Shown: positions 43,363-54,984 of the stretch, piece by piece
Position numbering within the stretch: the first letter of the stretch is position 1
Layout of the letters: the number at the start of each line of letters is the position of its first letter
Source of the DNA: Ceriagrion tenellum
Taxonomy: Eukaryota > Arthropoda > Insecta > Odonata > Coenagrionidae
Length of the DNA: 64,000 bases
NCBI GenBank assembly: GCA_963169105.1
Contig: OY720640.1
Coordinates: 113,818,085-113,882,084, forward strand
Direction: 5' to 3'
Position numbers and translations under genes: made by a program
The notes under the pieces: model-generated
Told to the model about the DNA's origin: nothing
Seen by the model: the letters and a program-made list of their open reading frames with translations, nothing else
Database searches by the model: none

Positions 43363-45620
43363 TTAACCCTTCGGCTATCAAAGGGGGTAATTCAGTTACC
43401 TTAGTGATAGTTTTTCTGTGTTATATAGGTTAAATGTTTTCAAATAATTTCATGCGTCTATGTATTCGTTCATTAAGATCTGTTAATGTTATTATTTGCA
43501 CATTTTTTCATCAATCTTACATTTTTGGTTAAATTTTAATGAAAACCTTGCTTGGGTAACTGAGTTAACCCCCTTGGCATAGTTTGTTTCAGTTATATTT
43601 GAGTTGGAAATGCTTGCCGCTCGACTTGAGTTTACCTATACACATTTTGTAAGTTACTTTATCAGAGCTTCACTCATTGTAGCATATATTATTACAATTT
43701 GGTTCAATACCAAGTTTGAAACCTAAGATTTTACTCATGTATTTATCATCACTTACTTACAATTTGTATCAAAATGTGCTGCTCAACATGAATTCAAATT
43801 TTCATATTCTGTATCTATACCAGAGTTCAACTTATTGTATCCAATTTGGCTATCAGTATGCTCCAATGTCATGATTGAAACCTAGAGCCTTACCCTTCTT
43901 TTAGTCGTCACTAAGCTATATTTTGTATGATATCACATCAAGATGTCAAGCAATTGTAATACAAAGTATAAGCAATAGTAAGTTTCTAACTGGATAAATA
44001 CATAAACATATCATTATATTGGTCTTATATTTTGGAATTAAAAGTATCACATTATGGGAGACAACCACTTGGTGGCCACCTATAAAAGGAAGAACTCACG
44101 TGGCAGCTTACTAGATCGAGAGACTGGCGTGCCAAAGCCAGAACTCTACATTTTCATCCGGATGAATTACCAAAAGATGAAAAAGAACTGTTCTTCAGAG
44201 ACTTGGAGAATGATGAAGAAGATAGTATTGTCAAAAAAGCGGATGCTCTCGAAGCCTCTGAGGAGAGTCAAGAAACACCCAATTTTGTAGCAAAAGATGG
44301 AATGCTATGGTAATGCTTTGGTCCGCAAATCCCTGTCCCCAAGGTAAATATAGATATCATAACATTTTATGCTCAACATCTGGGCTTTTTAATGAAAGAG
44401 ATACACTCATTGTCTTCTAAAAAATATGGGTGGAAACTTCACCAAAAGAGCTAAGATGTTTCCTCGGAATTCTTATAGCAGCTAGAAAAATACATGGAAA
44501 TCATGTTTCTGTGCCTGAGTTGTGGTCAACTAATCCCACTTTTCAAATTACTTTTTTTACTGCCGCTGTGTCTAGGAATAGGTTTCAGCCTCTTGCTGCA
44601 CTTGCTGCAAGATTTGATGACTCACAACCACGATCAAGTCAAATCACAGAGAAACAAGGCAAATTACAAGCAATTAGAGAGGTATTTGATATATTTACAA
44701 AATATTGCTTGTAATATGCAAGCATACATTGGTATTGTAGAGAAGAAATGGGAGACAAATCAGGGATAGAGAATTGTGATGGATCTTTTTAAACCCTATT
44801 ATGGTTCTGGAAGAGGAGTCACTGGGGATAATTTTTTTTACTTCCATTCCTTTGGCAGCTACCTTACTGGAGAAAAATCTAACGCTAATAGGCATCCCAT
44901 GAAAAAATAAAAGGGAGATACCTAAAGAATTTTACCATCTCCTTATAGGTAAATAAATAGCTCTCTGTTTGATTTTACTCAGCGCATGACGCTTGTCTCT
45001 TATATTAAAAAAAAAAGCTGTTTTAGTGTTGTCAATCCAGAATCATGATAGATGCATATTCGAGAATTCCCTTTGAAAACTAAAAATCATTCATACGTAC
45101 AATCATACAAAAGGTGGCGTAGACAAAGGAGATCAAATGACAATGGAATATTCCTGTGTGCGACAAACTAATCTTTGGCCGTTTCACTTGTTTATGGAGA
45201 TAATATACATAGCAGCTCTCAATCCCTACATTATGTGGATAAAACAAAACACAGATTGGGGAAAGGCAAATACAAAAAGACGAAAAAATATTTACTTGAG
45301 ATGTTGCTTACAATTGGCTTTGCCATACATACCAGAGAGCAAACAACCCCTTTGGCCTATAAACTAATATTTTACTTGCAATGGAAATGTTAGGAGTGTA
45401 ACGTAAATTGCAGACACGTGTTATGCACGAGTTGTAGGGGCTGCAATTTTTGCCATAAAAGCATTGAGTTATCTTTTGTGCTACGACTTCGCTGCGTAAG
45501 CTCTATCCCGCTCCTAAAAAAAGAAACTCGAAATTTAGGCAGTATTTGTATGCTGCAAGACTATCATTTAAACATATCTTTACCAAAGTACCCCTTCTAT
45601 AGTACTTATTTGTAGTAACA
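43363..45620 (+). mobile_element. decayed piggyBac element, left end present
   Basis: Begins at the target tetranucleotide TTAA (43363-43366) followed by CCCTTCGGCTATC, consistent with a piggyBac terminus (CCCT...). Subterminal inverted copies follow: CTATCAAAGGGGGTAATTCA at 43375 and, in reverse complement, CTATGCCAAGGGGGTTAACT ending at 43582. Transposase remains run from about 44050 to 45600. No AGGG-TTAA right end was found, and the interrupted LINE-A does not visibly resume, so the right border is approximate. Confidence 0.75.
44054..45615 (+). pseudogene. piggyBac transposase (DDE_Tnp_1_7), inactivated
   Basis: Pieces follow the piggyBac order but in several frames. An acidic N-terminal part reads LHFHPDELPKDEKELFF (from about 44140). 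The conserved segment KELRCFLGILIAARKIHGNH with LWSTNP and SRNRFQ lies in 44430-44714, ending IREVFDIFTKYCL. Then VMDLFKPYYGSGRGVTGDNF (about 44775-44840) holds the second catalytic Asp. LTLIGIP and KREIPKEFYHLL follow to 44940, and AVLVLS near 45017-45045. GGVDKGDQM at about 45112-45138 holds the third catalytic Asp, followed by WPFHLFMEIIYIAALN. The region expected to hold the first catalytic Asp, between IREVFD and the NQG--IVMDL segment, is missing. A Cys-rich stretch near 45405-45460 may be the C-terminal zinc finger. Many stops and frameshifts: inactive. Confidence 0.85.
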
Positions 45621-48600
45621 CTTTCATCATCATTTCCGTGCGAGTGGAAAATATTTTCAATAAATAAATAATGATAAAAACGTAAACATTATGAATAAAA
45701 TACAGTAGTTACCATAAAAATGAGAAGTATCAGGTGTGATGTGGTAAAATCTCAGTATAAGATAGACAGAAATGGGAACTATTATCTTTCGAAAATTTGA
45801 AATCGAAGCTGATAATATCTGCAATAAATATATTTTACGAGTGTAAAATTCTTGTGAGCATGATTGGAGATTTTCGCCTCGCGGAAACTAAAGCTAGCAT
45901 GAGAGCCCTGTTACGATATTTTTATTGTATCTAAGTTACAGTTTTAAGTAGAGATGCAAATGTCTATATAAAAATTCATAGTACCAAAACGCTCAACCTT
46001 GATTAGATTCTTGAAAGCTTTCAGGTGAGAAGAGATTTTTCTGAGAAATTTTTATGCCACCTTTTTGCGAAAATATGATATTACTATATATTTAAACAAC
46101 GAGCATCGTAATTTGGTACCTATTCGTTGCCGTTATGCCATTAATAGTGTTTAAATTGTTTAATGCTGAATCAATCCTTCCTCATGTGTTCACTCTGTCA
46201 TGTCAGATAAAAATACTTTTTATCCGATAAAAGTAAACTGTCATTTACTCTGTGAAAGTTGGGACTGATTAAAATTTTTGAGACAAATTGCCAGAAATTA
46301 TTTAAAATGTTCAACTTAACGTAATTGCTGTCATTTTTTAATATAATTGATGCAGCTATTAGCAGTTATTACTTCCGGTAAATGTATAAAATAAATCATA
46401 AATAAAAGATTTATTTTGTGATCCCCTTGCGTCAAAAGTCGTGTTAACTCCAATTGCATGAACGGAGACTTTTTTAACGACGCGGAAAAACAATATTCAC
46501 CCACTACGCAGTACTACTTTTTCTTATTAATTTACTAATGCATTTTAATACCTATTTTGAGATTTGACAATTTAGGTGAATGAAATTAATTTATATGGCA
46601 TTTCGGGTATAATATGTATATCGTTCTTTGAAAAACCTATGAACCGAGAACTTTATTGAGCCTCATTTGGCTCAGTCGATTTTATTGAACTAAGCTTAAA
46701 GTTTTGCAAACTTATGGGCTTACAATTAAAAGAGTTTTTCACTTACATTTTCCTTATTACGCACATGTTGGTAAGTCAGATCTTATCCGAAAAAATGTCC
46801 ATGGTAATAGCGATGAGTTAACAGTAACGTGGGATTACTATTTAAAAAGTATCAGGGAATCAAAATTTTCTTTTGGCGCAGCACTGTTTGACCTGAAACC
46901 TATGTAGAGCATAGAGATCCTATCATTTTGTTTGGATTTTTCCCCAAAATCCAAGCAAGAAGATTCGTTGAGAGGAGGCGAAATATTTGCTGGGAAAAAC
47001 CTCTCATTCAATTAGGAGAAAAAAATTAGCACTCACGATATGCTAATGATTTTCTTTATCGGAGTAGCATCTGGCCATGGGCTCCATCAGTAAAAGAGAG
47101 CGTGTATTTATTCTCAATCTGATAACTCGGTGAATCAAATGGGGTTGAGCAACAGTTTTGGATGAGAATTTTGGGCTGCAAGGTAAATTTTTCCTTGTTG
47201 TAGACGAGGTAAATCGGGCGAACTTAAGTATTGGAAGTATCATCAAAAAATTGGTTTGTTTAATTGAAAAATTGATAAGCTAAATATTTTCAGTTGATAA
47301 ACTTCACCATTTGTATTGATTTACCTCCGTACAAAAATAGTCACCAAACTTTTACCGTTAAGATCAAACCTAGCTTTACTGAGATGAAATATTTTCTAAC
47401 AAGGAAAAGTTCTCGGATAATTATTTGATGGTTCGTAAATTACACACTTTATTTGAGTACCTAGACCGGCTTTGACGCTATGCTTGCGATCTGAGTATTT
47501 GGCTGACGCCTTCCTTTATTTACCTTTTATTCTGTAAGTGAAATTTCTGAGTGAACTGAGACCATGGCTGGCAAGAGCTACTCCCTTTCATTTATCTGTC
47601 AATTTTTTCCCTTAGGGAGGAATTATATGAGGACGTTTAGATTACTGAAATGAGATCAGTGGGTTTCTACGGCCAATGTGTGGCTGCTCATCTTCGGAGA
47701 CTGTCATCTGATTTTTTTAATATTACTGAGCTCACTGGGCTTCATTTAGATAATGATATTGGAGTCACCTTTGGCAATATGCAGTCCGTGGGAAACTGCT
47801 TATATGGGATCCTATGAGGCGGCTGTTGTTGATCAATGAGATTGACGCAAGGTGGTCACATGAGGATGCCAAGCCATGGTTTCTGGGTCACGAGGATGAA
47901 AATGAATTGGATGAGTGGCAATACGAGGATAACATGATGTTTTCAATGTCGTGATTGTGTATGGTTGCCAAGAATAAACGCTTTTTTCCGAAGCGTCATT
48001 CCCTTAATTGACCCTCTACGGACCCTGAAGGTAACCTCTTACAATTCACTTGAATGTTTACGGAAGAATAGCACGAGTAACATGCGTGGAATGAGAGTTG
48101 TGTAGTTAGTAATCAAGTTACATTGGTTATTTTAAGTGATACATTATTTCTGTAACCCCTTGATGCCCCCACTCACCAACGCATAGTCATCTCAATAACT
48201 ATAAAACTGAATCCTCCGCAACTTTCATTCGCACCCCACTCTCCCCGCAAGTTCCTCATAATATTATTCCTCAACCTTTCACACCCGAGAGATTATTGAC
48301 GGAGCAGCTAGAGAGAAGAAGATGTTAAAACCAGTACCAGACTAAGACAAGACGAAACAAGCGTAAGCTCGTTCGTAAAACTATCCATCTAGACGGAAAT
48401 CTTGAAGCAAAGAGAGACACACTTGAGGTTAAAATACTGGGAAAATTAAAAACAGGAATAAAACTGCATGGACCAGAAATATTAGCATATGATGCAGTGT
48501 TACCCAAGAATGATGAAGGGCAAGGGGAAGGAAATCATCATTTGAACTGTGCAAGAGATTTCTAATGAAGATGAATCTTAAGTAAGGAAATGCATAATAC

Positions 48601-49581
48601 TGTTAGCGCCCATATATTGTAGACTTAAGTTGAAACCAAAATAACTCCGAGAAAGTTAATAGGAGTATCAAGACATGAACATTATCATTTTCGAATTATT
48701 TGTTACGAGTTAGAGATAAATATGTTTCCTTCCAATTTTATAATGTAGATAATTTTTAAAACTAATTTTTGGACTTTTTTGCACTAGAGCGTTTTGTAAT
48801 CTCATTTCTTACCGCTAAGGCGACATACGTCATTAGATCACTAAGAACTGCAAGTCAAAGCGTTCGACAAACACGATATGTTATTGCAACACGACTCATA
48901 GCTTTAGTATTACGCATATTTTCAAGGTCTAAACTTCTGTAACTATCGGTATACTCTCCCACTTATAAACGTAATATTTCTCCGCAACTTTGTGTCGTTA
49001 TGCAAAAAAACTAAAAACTATTATCCATTTAACAAATCTCCATTATTATAAACTACTATAGGTTGCTCATGCTTGTGAATTCAAAAAATATAAAAATGGA
49101 GATAGGAAGAGAATGTAGAAACATAATTCATTGGAATGCTAAAGAATATCAAAGAGATGAGTAACTGAACGTTTTGTGGTAATCATTAGGATATTTTATT
49201 TGCGGTTTCTTCCCCTTGAAATCCGTATCGAACGATATCCATTTTGAAAAAAAATTAAAGGCAGGAAAGACGAATTCTTATGGAAGACAATGAGACACAG
49301 ACTCCGTAGAACATAGAAATCCACTTTTTAATATGTAAGCTAGCAGAGAAAGTACATATTACAATGCGGATGTATCTGTTTAATTTTGCCATTTTTAAGT
49401 GTGAAATTTATTTTTTCCTGCGCGTATAAAGAGCTTTCAGACTACCATTGCCCATTTCTGAACTCAATTTCATTTTTTCCTTGTTTCTACCCAAAGAAAG
49501 TCATTACTGCATCTCGCAAACTCTCTATATAATAATAATTTATGAAATTCAGAATCGGCAGAGTAAATGGCTGGAAGATAT
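45621..49581. other. AT-rich sequence, nothing recognised
   Basis: Nearly 4 kb without a recognised gene. Open frames at 46704-46907 and minus 47043-47246 have no domain. A stop-free but ATG-less stretch at 48329-48562 (78 codons, basic then acidic) was considered and not called. AT content is high throughout except around 47640-47960. Confidence 0.35.
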
Positions 49582-49746
49582 TGTAACGGGCATGACCCTA
49601 GAGCCAGACAAAGAAGACTAACAATGGGATGAATAAAAATAAACAAACGATCCAGAAGAGACGGTAAAACGAACTTGTTGTGTAAAGTAAGTTCGGTAAC
49701 AGGAAATTAAAGGCATTTTAATTACGCACCCCACCCGTACATTACA
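49582..49746 (+). repeat. gypsy 5' LTR (short)
   Basis: Begins TGTAACGGGCATGACCC, which is the common start of Ty3/gypsy LTRs, and ends ...CGTACATTACA, giving TG...CA ends and a 165-bp LTR. The next bases, TTGGCGTCAAGTG, are a plausible primer binding site (TGGCGTC...). The borders rest on these motifs; there is no second copy to confirm them. Confidence 0.55.
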
Positions 49747-49837
49747 ATTGGCGTCAAGTGTGGGGTTTTTTATTTAAAACCCGTCAGTGAACATTCGTAC
49801 TCGATTAAAGCGCGGATTTGAGTGCAAAGAAGTTGCG

Positions 49838-50345
49838 TTACTTGAAAGTGGCCGAGTTGAGGAGGGAGCAGGAAGAACGGGATGAAGACACTACCGGGAT
49901 GAAGGCGGTTCTTCAGTAACGCTTACGGAAAGCCATGGAAGGGGGGCCGGCGAAGATCCTGATGTCTTTCTCTTTGAAACCGCTTCCAGCGATTTTTCGA
50001 TGAACTTACGAGAAAAATTCGCCAAGAGTTCTTTGCTGTGGAAAGAAGAGTTCACCGAGAATTCCCGGTTGTTGAGAGAAGAACTTGCCGAAAATTCTAG
50101 AATCTTCGAAGTAAAGCTGGAAGCCAAAAGGACGGAGATCCTTAAGATAATGGACGATAAGCTTTCCGCTCTGCAGATTCCGGCGGCTGATCAGAAGATT
50201 GAGATTGTCGGCGGACACGCTGGCAAGGTGCGGGTTAAGACACCCACGTTTGATGGAAAAACGTCCTTAGCGAACTACCATCGTCAGTTCGAGGCAGTGG
50301 CGAGGGCCAACAGATGGACGTCATCCGAAAGGACGGCATCCACGG
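49838..50345 (+). pseudogene. gypsy gag, N-terminal relic
   Basis: The first piece has a charged coiled-coil character (AELRREQEERDED, from about 49851). After a stop at about 49920 and a frame change, 50000-50345 reads as coiled coil (FTENSRLLREELAENSR). Then comes the family-typical gag motif RVKTPTFDGKTSLANYHRQF followed by EAVARANRWT. The frame then runs into RT-derived sequence. Gag would form the particle shell; here it lacks its C-terminal half. Confidence 0.7.
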
Positions 50346-51620
50346 CCCAGTATGGATGACACGCTGGACATGCTGGCGGAATCGAAGGTCTTCTCGACGC
50401 TCGAACTGAAAAGTGAGTACTGGCAAGTCAAATTTGAGCCCAGTGACCGTGAGAATACTGCATTCACCATCGGTACAGAATTGTGACAGTTTACCATGAT
50501 GCCATTTGGGCTCGGCAATGCCCCTGCCACGTTTGAGAGGTTAATAGAAACCGTGCTCCGAGGATGATCGTGGAAGACGTGCTTGGTCTACCTGGACGAC
50601 ATTATAGTGGTCGGCAGTACGTTGTAAAATCACTTGAAGAATCTAGAGAAGGTCTTTCTGAGGCTGAGGAGCGCTAACTTGAAGTTGATCCCGAAGAAAT
50701 GCCACTTGTTCCAACGAAAGGTGAAATTCCTCGGTCATGTAGTCTCTGAAAAAGGAGTCGAGATTTATCCGGAGAAGGTCAGAGCTGTGATAGAATGGCC
50801 AGTGCAGAAGGACAAGCATGAACTACGGTGATTTTTGGGTTTGTGCACTTATTACCGGCGGTTTGTACCAGGATTCTCAGATGCCGCTAAGCCTTTGATG
50901 AGACTGACCGAGGACGGGCGGATGTTGAAATGGGATCACGACTTCCTGCGTGCTTTTGAATATCTTAATAGCGCGGTTATGTTCGCCCCGATATTGAGCT
51001 ACCCTTTTCCTACGGGAAAACTTATGCTGGACACTGATGCAAGCAACGTTGGAATTGGTGGGGTACTTTTGCAAGTCAAAGACGGACAAGAGAAGGTAAT
51101 CGGCTACTTCAGCAAAGCGCTCTTGAAGCCTGAACTCAACTATTGTGTCACCAGGAGAAAACTCCTCGCAGTGGTGAAATCCGTCGAGCATTTCAATAAA
51201 TACCTCTACGGGCGAGCGTTTCTCTTGAGGACAGATCACGCGGCCCTGAGATGGGTTTTGAATTTCAAGAACCCGGAGGGACAGATTCCTAGATCGATCG
51301 AGAGGCTTCAATTATACAATTTTAAGATAGAACACCGAAGAGGCACTAGCCATCGAAATGCCATTGCCCTCTCGCGAAGGCCCTGCCCAGAAGATTGCAA
51401 GCACTGCAGTCGTGTCGAAGACAAATCATGTTCTACCTTATGTACCACCGTTATTGACGATCGATGGCAAGGCCAAGAACTCCTACGAGAACCAGAAGGG
51501 GGACCCAATACTGAAACATGTTTGGGAATGGAAGACGGCAGGCCGGAAACCAGCGTAGCACGAGATAGGCCATTTAGCACCAGCAGTAAAATCGTACTGG
51601 GAACAATGGGAATCCATTGT
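50346..51620 (+). pseudogene. gypsy reverse transcriptase and RNase H, inactivated
   Basis: RT starts with DDTLDMLAESKVFSTLELKS: the position of the first catalytic Asp in LDLKSGYWQV is Glu here (LELKSEYWQV). QFTMMPFGLGNAPATFERLI is clear; YLDDIIV at about 50590 keeps the two catalytic Asp. TGA or TAA codons interrupt at about 50485, 50567, 50625 and 50830. The long frame 50835-51623 holds the rest: CTYYRRFVPGFS, then RNase H with LDTDAS intact, RRKLLAVV where family members have RRELLAVV (catalytic Glu to Lys), and RTDHAALRW intact. Frame ends with NAIALSRRP, the normal linker to integrase. It cannot be active. Confidence 0.9.
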
Positions 51621-52092
51621 TGAGCATGAAGGTCTTCTCCAGAGGGTCTTAGAAAATGAAGATGGCTCTCAGAGGAAGTTGCAGGTATTGGTAGCTAGAA
51701 AAAGGGTACCTGAAATTTGGAGCAGCTCCATAATGGCGCGTCTGGAGGGTATCTTGGAGTTACCAAGACCCTAGGGAAAGTGCGCACACGATTTTACTGG
51801 GTGAACTGCAAGGAAGATATGAAGGATTGGTGCTGAAGATGTCAGATTTGCGTAACTAGCAAGGAAGGGCGCCCAGGAGACAGTATAACGTAGGAAGTCC
51901 TTTCGAAAGAATTGTCATCAACATCGTCGGTCTATTCCCAGCATCAGATAACGGAAACAGATACATTCTGGTGGTCATGGGTTATTTTAGCAAGTGGACT
52001 GAAGCGTATGCCTTGTCGAACCAAGATGCCATCACCGTCTCCGAAGTTATTGTCAGGGAGAGGATTAGCCGATTTGGAGTGTCACTATAGTT
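51621..52092 (+). pseudogene. gypsy integrase, truncated and mutated
   Basis: After EQWESIVEHEGLLQRVLE (from about 51601) comes the zinc-binding region: LHNGASGGYLGVTKTL, where the second His of the H-H-C-C finger appears as Tyr (family: GGHLGV), and C-RCQIC with a TGA within (about 51835). The core begins PFERIVINIVGLFP: the first catalytic Asp (V-D-I-V-GP) is Asn. RYILVVMGYFSKWTEAYA and ITVSEVIVRERISRFGV follow, then the homology ends at about 52092, just before the HSDQG motif. The second Asp and the Glu are therefore absent. Confidence 0.88.
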
Positions 52093-52730
52093 TGAAAACT
52101 AACATAATTTAACTAATTTGATGGAATTGTCAACAAAAGTTATGAATAATAAAAGTGTTTTAAAAATATGTAATTCATGTATTAACTATGTAAATTTCTA
52201 ATAATATAGAAAGGAAAGGAATTTTAAGAGCAAAAATTTCTTTTGTTTAAGAGGATAAATCTGTGTCCCCATCACTGATATAAAAAGTAGAAGGAAGAAA
52301 TGAAGTGCCAACTGCTCCTGCTATTATATCAAAGAACCCTATAAGATGTGAAAGTAAATCATATGCGGCATCAAGTGAAACTAAGTTTCACCGCTATACG
52401 GCGGATGATGACGAGAAATAGTGCTATATAAATTTTAATTTTAAACGAAATAGGCAATGTTTCATCTCTCTTCCATTGTTTACGAATTCTAATCAAGTTT
52501 GCTGGGATATATATTAACTTAAGTAGGTTCTATCTCTGATAGATTCCGTGCTGCCATTATTGAGGATAATAACTATTGATGCAACATTCTGGAGAACAAT
52601 TGCATAAATGGTGTCGAATTTTTTATTTATATACCATTTAAATTTTTTCGGTGTCAGTTTCTGGGTTGATTTGGCAGGTCCATATGATTATCTTGAAATT
52701 AGCCTACGACTTCATTATAATAAAGGTTTA
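52093..52730. other. AT-rich sequence, nothing recognised
   Basis: Flank of the gypsy fragment without recognised features. Confidence 0.4.
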
Positions 52731-52807
52731 TCTCCAATCATATTTTTAAACAAACCCATTGTGTCAAATCTCCAATGTCTCCAATCATGTTTTTAAACAA
52801 ACCCATT
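52731..52807. repeat. two 30-bp direct repeats
   Basis: TCTCCAATCATATTTTTAAA plus CAAACCCATT at 52731-52760 recurs with one change at 52778-52807, 47 bp apart. It is a small local duplication. Confidence 0.85.
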
Positions 52808-53229
52808 ACCATAGTTTTTGAGATAACACAAAAGACTAATGTGTCAAACAAGAACAAAATTAATATTTAAAAATGGCTGTATTTTTGTTGTTAAAACTTA
52901 TACATTTAACATTTAAACAATTTCAACAAAATTTAAGTTTTTTACCAAACTGATCACACACATTTACTGTACAATCTTTTTCAACAAAATAAGATATCAA
53001 CCGTTTCTCTAGCTATTTTTTTTAGGAGATATAGCTAAAAGAGAAAGGGTCTAAGCGCAAAATTGGTCGAAACTTTGATTGTCTCTAGATCTGCCAAAAT
53101 ATTATTTACAAAAATATTTCCACACCTTTTCATAAAATGCTAGATGGAGTCCACACAAAAATTTGGGTTCGAATCGGTGACACCAAGGGTCAACTCCCTG
53201 CTGATCTGACGTGGAATGATCCATATATA
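52808..53229. other. AT-rich sequence, nothing recognised
   Basis: No recognised feature; a short AT microsatellite lies at about 53224-53237. Confidence 0.4.
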
Positions 53230-53510
53230 TATATAGGTAACATATGTGGATGGTGTCTTGACCCTAGTTTTGGATCTTGAAGTCGATTTATCAATTAGTT
53301 ATAAAATATAAATATTTCTGAAATAACGAAAGAAATTCTTTATTCTCATGAATTGGCTAAAAATTTTCTAATTATGAGCTATTAAAATTGAACTATGGTT
53401 ATCTCCGGTGCTTGCAAAACTATATAAATGACATGTGTAGATGGCGTCTTGATTCTAGTTTTGGATCTTGAAGTCGATTCATCAATTGGTCATTAAATAT
53501 ATAAATACCA
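53230..53510. repeat. two ~85-bp diverged direct repeats
   Basis: 'GTAACATATGTGGATGGTGTCTTGA...' with TAGTTTTGGATCTTGAAGTC at about 53236-53312 recurs as 'ATGACATGTGTAGATGGCGTCTTGA...' with the same TAGTTTTGGATCTTGAAGTC at about 53427-53503. The spacing is about 190 bp, perhaps two units of a satellite-like repeat or part of the element ending at 54085. Confidence 0.6.
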
Positions 53511-53939
53511 TCGGATACGACGTTGTCCTACCCAAACGTTAGCTATTAGTGGATTCAGCAAACGTTTTTTCAATACTTGAATTTTTAGTAAACTATGTAC
53601 TAAGTGACATTTGATATTGAGTTTGACATTTCAGTGTTTTCGTTTCGTCAAAACAACGCCAAGCTACGACGCAAGTGCGACGACTTGCGTATGTATTGAT
53701 GCGTACGTCAAATGACACAGAGTTCGACATCAGCGCCACCTATGGTACCCAAACATAACTATAAATTTTTCTCAGATGGTCAATTATTCATGAACTTCTC
53801 AGGTTTTAACGGTCAGTTTTTCATGCACTTACGATGATTTTTTTTCATTTAAAAAAATGGGGGTGGTGGCGGGGGGTGAAAATTTGGGATTATATGTTCT
53901 GAAATGCGAAAATTCTTCAAAAAATAAAAAAAAATCCTA
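53511..53939. other. unassigned sequence
   Basis: Contains a G-rich run (GGGGGTGGTGGCGGGGGG, about 53859-53876) and otherwise no recognised feature. May belong to the element whose end follows. Confidence 0.3.
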
Positions 53940-54085
53940 GAACCCGATCGCAACGCCACCGGGTCCAATTTTAAATCTAAACCATCCAGGGACCCACTTA
54001 AAGACACTCAAAAGATTTCATCAAAATCGGTCCAGCCGTTTGGGAGGAGTTAAGTGACATACACACGTACAGATAAATTATATAT
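53940..54085 (+). repeat. retroelement 3'-end-like segment
   Basis: 'TTTCATCAAAATCGGTCCAG' followed by CCGTTTGGGAGGAGTTAAGTG and ACATACACACGTACAG. The pattern TTTCATCAAAATCGGT-CAG-(C)GTTT followed by (A/G)CATAC-CAC is widespread at the 3' ends of RTE-like LINEs and of some other insect repeats. No coding sequence is attached. Confidence 0.45.
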
Positions 54086-54984
54086 TTAAAGAAGATGGGT
54101 GAGTAAGAAATATGCTCTGGATGAGGATATATACATAAATGTTATCATTATTTTGACATGCGTTGGAACCGAAAAAACCATGAAAATAACTCTACCACTG
54201 CCAACAATCAAACCTGGCTTTGCGGAAAGAAAATCGTCTTTCATACCACCACTTTAACGCATGTCTACGAACGCAGTCCTTTGGAGAACGTTGCTCATTC
54301 AATTCTCCACCATAGAATTTTTTTCGTCCTTTGGCAAACATAACTTCCGTTCCTATCTTATCCCAATCTGCTGATACCCTCACCCACCCACACATATCTA
54401 TGGATGTGCGGAGTTCTTGGTCGACCCGCAGTCAGTCTCCACCGTTCGTTCCCTCTTTTTTTTAATTTCTCCGAATACGCTCTCTCCTTCTTTTTTTAGG
54501 AATGGATTACGCGCTGACGTTTCGCTCAAGTTATTCTTCCTTCGCACGAGAGGGAATGAAATTTATAAGGGTTGTGGAGTTCTTCAGGGGAACAACATGG
54601 GATCGAGTCGATGAGAACTTATTCTTGCTCGCTCTCCCTCCTTTTCTTCGGTCAGAGGGGGTTTTGGAATGCGGTAAGGGCTCGCTGAAAAGGGCCCATT
54701 GTTGCTGGGACTTGGGGTTTTCCTGGAATGCGGGGATTGACAGAGAGACGGAGAGAGAAGAATAGAGTGGATTGTTGAGGGTCGTGAGAGGGTGAAAGCC
54801 TTCCCCTCCCCCCCCACTACACTGCTTTCATTTCTTTCCCCTTGCTCACATATCCGTTTTCTGCAACAGCGACTCCAACACCGATGAAATATGAATCTGT
54901 TCATGGACGAATAGCTTGAGATAACGTATAATATATTTTCTTGGCGTAAACCTCGAGTTTGGCGTACCACTGCTTTGCTTGTCC
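54086..54984. other. unassigned sequence
   Basis: Open frames on both strands at 54192-54970 follow GC-richer, C/T-biased sequence (54430-54850) and show no domain. Confidence 0.3.

Larger units (their letters stand above)
49582..52092 (+). mobile_element. Ty3/gypsy retrotransposon, deleted copy
   Basis: From left to right: 5' LTR, gag relic, then RT-RNase H-integrase (N-terminal part). Gag passes straight into RT at about 50345, so the C-terminal gag with zinc knuckle and the protease are deleted. The copy ends abruptly within the integrase core at about 52092, before the second catalytic Asp, and has no 3' LTR. RNase H before integrase in the Ty3/gypsy order and the motif YLDD fit this superfamily. 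Confidence 0.88.

Noticed and set aside
48329..48562. 78-codon stop-free stretch without ATG
   Set aside because: Coding-like in feel, but no domain recognised and length is within chance for this composition.
50877..51311. 144-codon frame antisense to the gypsy RNase H region
   Set aside because: Shadow of a clearly coding plus strand.
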